Source: Bacteroidales bacterium
GTDB taxonomy: Bacteria; Bacteroidota; Bacteroidia; Bacteroidales; F082
Direction: 5' to 3'
Assembly: GCA_017549805.1 (NCBI GenBank)
Contig: JAFYNJ010000001.1
Location: 1 to 64,000 of the forward strand
Length of the DNA: 64,000 nt
Under the pieces are notes generated by a model. It was given only the letters and a program-made list of their open reading frames with translations, was not told where the DNA came from and did no database searches. Below are positions 61,244-64,000 of this stretch, in pieces. The position numbers were made by a program, and so were the translations under genes. Numbering within the stretch: the stretch's first letter is position 1; the number at the start of each line of letters is the position of its first letter.

Positions 61244-61251
61244 CAAAAATA
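61244..61251 (-). promoter_or_regulatory. Promoter element 4 bases from the SprT-like start codon
   Basis: The minus strand reads TATTTTTG, CAGT, ATG, so the transcript is probably leaderless. Confidence 0.55.
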
Positions 61252-61258
61252 ATAACAA

Positions 61259-61302
61259 CTTTTCGTTTTCAGTTCTCCGTTTTCCGTTTTTTCTTACTTT
61301 TG
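61259..61302 (+). promoter_or_regulatory. Heptamer repeat and TAnnTTTG element before the CobW-type gene
   Basis: Units TTTTCGT, TTTCAG, TTCTCCG and TTTTCCG lead into TACTTTTG at 61295-61302, 24 bases before the ATG at 61327. No Zur-type operator was recognised. Confidence 0.55.
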
Positions 61303-61326
61303 CGCTCCAATTTTAAAACGAAAACA

Positions 61327-62523
61327 ATGGCAGTTCCTCAAATACCCACCTTGCTGCTTACTGGCTATCTCGGTAGCGGCAAGACCACTTTGGTCAACAG
61401 AATTCTCAACAACCGCAAAGGCATCAAGTTTGCCGTCATCGTCAACGACCTTGGCGAAGTGAATATTGATGCGGATCTTATCGAAAAAGGCGGTGTCGTC
61501 GGTCAGGGCGACGATAGCCTGATGGCGCTTCAGAACGGCTGTATCTGCTGCACGCTGAAGATGGATCTCGTGAAGCAATTGAAAGAGCTCACCTCCATGC
61601 GGAAGTTTGACTACATCGTCATCGAGGCCAGCGGTATCTGCGAACCGGAACCGATTGCCCAAACGCTCTGCACCTATCCGAGGATGGGCTATGAGTTCTA
61701 TAAGGATGGCCTGGCTCGCCTCGATTGCATTGTCACGGTGGTGGATGCGTTGCGTTTACAGGATGAGTTTGCCTGTGGCGAGAACCTGGTGGGCAAGACC
61801 CTTCAGGAAGATGACTTGGAGAGTCTCGTTATTCAACAGATTGAGTTCTGCAATGTCATCTTGTTGAACAAAGCCTCTGAGGTCTCTGATTCCGAACGCG
61901 GCCGCATCAAGCAGATCATCAAGGCCTTGCAGCCAAAAGCCGAGATCATTGAATGCGACTACTGCGATATTGATCTCAACAAGATTTTGAACACTCGTAT
62001 GTTCGATTTCGATGAGGTAGCTACTTCTGCCACTTGGATCCGTGAGGTCGAAGGTCATAATGAGCCCGAAGATCATCACGACGATGATGATGACGATCAC
62101 GACCAAGAAGAACACCATCACCACCATCATGATCATGAAGAGGGCGAAGCTGAGGAATATGGCATCGGCACCTTCGTGTATTTCCGCCGTCAGCCTTTCA
62201 ACCTGGCCCGTTTCGATGAGTTCGTGGCTCGCAAGATGCCGCGCAATGTGATCCGCGCCAAGGGCATCTGCTGGTTTAAGAACGAAGATGAGGTTTGCTA
62301 CATTTTCGAGCAGGCAGGCAAGCAAGTCCAATTGCGCAATGCTGGCGCTTGGTTTGCCACCATGCCTGAGCGTGACCTTCGTGAGATGATGGCTCAGGAC
62401 GAAGGCTTGCGTCGCGACTGGGACGAGACCTACGGCGACCGCATGCAGAAACTCGTCTTCATCGGTCAGCACATGGACCAGGAAGCTTTAACGAAGGCTT
62501 TGGACGAGTGTCTGTCCGTTTAA
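61327..62523 (+). CDS. CobW/G3E-family GTPase, putative zinc metallochaperone
   Basis: From ATG 61327 the product is 398 residues. Walker A is LLTGYLGSGKTTLVNRIL; GVVGQGDDSLMALQNGCICC holds the CxCC metal motif; IEASGICEPEPIA and ILLNKASE complete the GTPase. A metal-binding insert at about 250-275 is almost pure His/Asp/Glu (EDHHDDDDDDHDQEE, then six His). The CobW C-terminal domain follows (RNVIRAKGICWFKNEDEVCY). Such proteins deliver zinc or cobalt to target enzymes using GTP. The metal and client are not known here. Confidence 0.9.
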   Translation: MAVPQIPTLLLTGYLGSGKTTLVNRILNNRKGIKFAVIVNDLGEVNIDADLIEKGGVVGQGDDSLMALQNGCICCTLKMDLVKQLKELTSMRKFDYIVIEASGICEPEPIAQTLCTYPRMGYEFYKDGLARLDCIVTVVDALRLQDEFACGENLVGKTLQEDDLESLVIQQIEFCNVILLNKASEVSDSERGRIKQIIKALQPKAEIIECDYCDIDLNKILNTRMFDFDEVATSATWIREVEGHNEPEDHHDDDDDDHDQEEHHHHHHDHEEGEAEEYGIGTFVYFRRQPFNLARFDEFVARKMPRNVIRAKGICWFKNEDEVCYIFEQAGKQVQLRNAGAWFATMPERDLREMMAQDEGLRRDWDETYGDRMQKLVFIGQHMDQEALTKALDECLSV

Positions 62524-62537
62524 TCAGGCAATTCTGA

Positions 62538-62843
62538 TCAATCGCACAGTTTATCCTTTTTCTCATCGAACAACTCATCCATTTTTTTGATTTGCTCGAG
62601 GAGTTCTTTGTTCTCTTCTATGGTCATCTGGTCTTCCTTGGCGTATTCCGGTTCATCCATGCCATAGAAATAGTCCGTGGCCTTGTCCATATCCTCACAG
62701 CTTTTTGCGTTTTTAATAAGCTTTTCGGTTTCGTTAATGTGTTTGACAAGGTCTCTGTACTCTTTTGAACCTTTGCCGCCTCCGCATTGTGTGAATGAGA
62801 GCAGCATCATGCCAGCAACGGCGATAAACAGTGTTTTTTTCAT
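62538..62843 (-). CDS. Small lipoprotein of unknown function
   Basis: From ATG 62843 the product is 101 residues: signal with lipobox MLLSFTQC, then a charged, helical mature part (HINETEKLIKNAKSCEDMDK, ENKELLEQIKKMDELFDEKK) ending KLCD. Two Cys after the lipobox could pair. No family recognised. It is transcribed divergently from the tolC-like gene, with a promoter element at 62880-62873 (TATTTTTG). Confidence 0.7.
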   Translation of the reverse strand: MKKTLFIAVAGMMLLSFTQCGGGKGSKEYRDLVKHINETEKLIKNAKSCEDMDKATDYFYGMDEPEYAKEDQMTIEENKELLEQIKKMDELFDEKKDKLCD

Positions 62844-62872
62844 AGCGTTGTTGTTGTTAGTTAAGTGAATTC

Positions 62873-62880
62873 CAAAAATA
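62873..62880 (-). promoter_or_regulatory. TAnnTTTG promoter element of the small lipoprotein
   Basis: The minus strand reads TATTTTTG, 29 bases before the ATG at 62843. The palindromic sites at 62910-62948 lie just upstream of its -33 region. Confidence 0.6.
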
Positions 62881-62909
62881 GGGAAAAAACTCAATGATCC
62901 AACAATCAT

Positions 62910-62948
62910 TGTAAAGATTCTTTACACCGACTGTAAAGAATCTTTACA
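62910..62948. promoter_or_regulatory. Two palindromic upstream activator sites
   Basis: TGTAAAGATTCTTTACA (62910-62926) and TGTAAAGAATCTTTACA (62932-62948) are perfect 17-bp palindromes around one central base, with centres 22 bp apart (two helical turns). They lie about 55-95 bases before the sigma-54 element, as enhancer sites do. Confidence 0.85.
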
Positions 62949-63000
62949 CTTTTAAAAAATGGTATTCTTTTAAGATACTAAAAATCAATTAAATAGGTTT

Positions 63001-63017
63001 TTGGCACGGCAAATGCT
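63001..63017 (+). promoter_or_regulatory. Sigma-54 (RpoN) promoter of the tolC-like gene
   Basis: TTGGCACGGCAAATGCT has GG at 63003-63004 and GC at 63015-63016, exactly 10 bases apart, as in the -24/-12 consensus TGGCAC-N5-TTGCW (one mismatch). It lies 33 bases before the ATG at 63050. Confidence 0.85.
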
Positions 63018-63049
63018 CTCATTTGGCACATGATTCATAGTGTGTGATT

Positions 63050-64000
63050 ATGAGAGTTAAGCAGTTAGTGTTTTTGATGGCAATGTCCTTTGGTGCCTTG
63101 ACGAGTGTCAAGGCCCAGGACACTGTCACGATGAACTTGAAAGACTGTATGCGCTACGCCGTAGAGCATTCCACGAAGATGCGCATACAACAAGCCGACA
63201 ACCGAGATGCACAAATTGATCGACGTGATGCCATTTTGGATGCTTTCACTCCTCAAGTGAGCGGCAGCACCTACGCCTATTACAACTTCGGCCGTAGCAT
63301 CGACCCCGAGACGAACACCTATAGCCTTACCACATCGTTCCATAATGGCTATAGCCTGTCGGCAGGGATTGTCCTGTTCAATGGCTTTCAAGCGGTAAAC
63401 AATCTGAAAATTACGAAAACCGCACAGGAGATGGGTGTTACGAAAGAGCAACAGATGGAAGACCAAATCTGTCTCGCCACCATGGAAGCCTATTGCAATG
63501 TGCTGTATTATAGTGAGATGGAGAAAGCGTTGCGAGGTCAAGTTGCTACAGCGGAAAAGGCGTTGCAACTGGCAACGAAACAAGAGGAGTTGGGACAGAA
63601 GTCCCATGCCGACGTGGTGCAGATGCAAAGCGACATGGCCGAGCGCCAATACCAAATGACCACTTGCCGCAACAACCTCAACAATGCCATGATTACTTTG
63701 AAGGATGCGATGTTTTGGCCCATTGATGAGCCTTTGAAGATCGATGGTTCGATAGGGGAGACCATGCCTTTGCTGGTACATTCGGAGGATGTGCCCATGA
63801 TGGTGGAACAAGCCAAGAACAGGCTGCCCTCGGTGGCATTGGCCGAAGGCACCTTGAACAATGCCCGTCTCGCCTTGAAGACAGCCCGTTGGCAGACCTT
63901 GCCGACCCTTGCGCTGTATGGCGGCTGGTCATCGAGCTATTTCACCTATCCCGGCAAGGACGGTTATGTGTCGACGCCTTATTTCGACCAAATCATGAAC
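63050..64000 (+). CDS. TolC-family outer-membrane efflux protein (cut by window end)
   Basis: From ATG 63050, 317 codons run open to the window end. A signal peptide (ending TSVKAQ) precedes TolC-type helices: MNLKDCMRYAVEHSTKM, GRSIDPETNTYSLTT, YSLSAGIVLFNGFQAVNNLK, AEKALQLATKQEELGQKSHA and the second repeat's ARWQTLPTLALYGGW. These match the Bacteroidota TolC proteins of RND or MacAB efflux systems. Downstream genes, probably an adaptor and pump, lie outside the window. A sigma-54 promoter with two activator sites drives it. Confidence 0.9.
   Translation, partial: MRVKQLVFLMAMSFGALTSVKAQDTVTMNLKDCMRYAVEHSTKMRIQQADNRDAQIDRRDAILDAFTPQVSGSTYAYYNFGRSIDPETNTYSLTTSFHNGYSLSAGIVLFNGFQAVNNLKITKTAQEMGVTKEQQMEDQICLATMEAYCNVLYYSEMEKALRGQVATAEKALQLATKQEELGQKSHADVVQMQSDMAERQYQMTTCRNNLNNAMITLKDAMFWPIDEPLKIDGSIGETMPLLVHSEDVPMMVEQAKNRLPSVALAEGTLNNARLALKTARWQTLPTLALYGGWSSSYFTYPGKDGYVSTPYFDQIMN

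Noticed and set aside
62080..62150. GAT/CAC-rich tract as a microsatellite
   Set aside because: It is fully in frame and codes for the His/Asp metal-binding insert of the CobW-type GTPase.
1..64000. tRNA, rRNA, tmRNA or signal-recognition RNA genes
   Set aside because: I looked in all intergenic gaps and saw no cloverleaf or conserved RNA motif, though a computational scan would be more sensitive.

Overview
The window comes from a Bacteroidota genome, most likely an uncultured, T9SS-bearing member of the Bacteroidales. The evidence is the recurring TAnnTTTG promoter element, four proteins with type IX secretion (T9SS) C-terminal sorting domains, BACON and FISUMP-type surface proteins, DUF4290/DUF4301/DUF5606 genes, a fused SecDF and a Mu-like prophage of the Bacteroides kind. 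I saw no rRNA, tRNA or CRISPR array, and no gene-free stretch longer than about 300 bases.

Layout. 1-5759 (minus): a tight five-gene operon encoding an MscS-type channel, a RyR-domain protein, two paralogous secreted coiled-coil/TPR proteins and a TIR protein cut by the window edge. 5852-12048: DUF5606, pyrK-pyrD, a FISUMP surface protein, murB and two glycosyltransferases. 12091-15593 (minus): an FtsE-like ATPase, DUF4301 and two TPM-domain proteins. 15650-18438: two more FISUMP paralogs around an AAA/DUF4143 ATPase. 18507-25657: htpG, then two T9SS cargo proteins, one of them a C10 cysteine protease. 25709-about 31710: a decayed, rearranged Mu-like prophage carrying a Clp-fold serine protease cassette and other cargo. 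31992-37627: a methyltransferase and a second TIR locus (TIR-TM, BACON/PEGA protein, secreted unknown). 37672-49630: ilvE, an Omp28-like T9SS cargo, pyrF-prfA-purM with a PorE-like OmpA protein, and secDF. 49746-58214 (minus): ABC-2 exporter, dnaJ, grpE, murA, DUF4290 and a UvrD helicase. 58287-64000: membrane zinc protease, T9SS protein, SprT-like protein, CobW-type GTPase, small lipoprotein, and the start of a TolC-like efflux operon behind a sigma-54 promoter.

The strongest candidate for an undescribed system is the first operon. TIR domains can make cyclic ADP-ribose-type signals, ryanodine receptors respond to cADPR in eukaryotes, and here a RyR-domain protein with a Rossmann-like N-terminus overlaps an MscS channel gene. 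A TIR-to-RyR-to-channel relay is therefore a testable hypothesis. Other notable points are a REPIN element that supplies the stop codons of two convergent genes from one hairpin loop, a sigma-54 promoter with two 17-bp palindromic upstream sites before the tolC-like gene, MurA with Asp in place of the catalytic Cys, several promoters lying directly on start codons (predicted leaderless mRNAs), and a PorE-like protein whose tail looks like a catalytically dead retropepsin.
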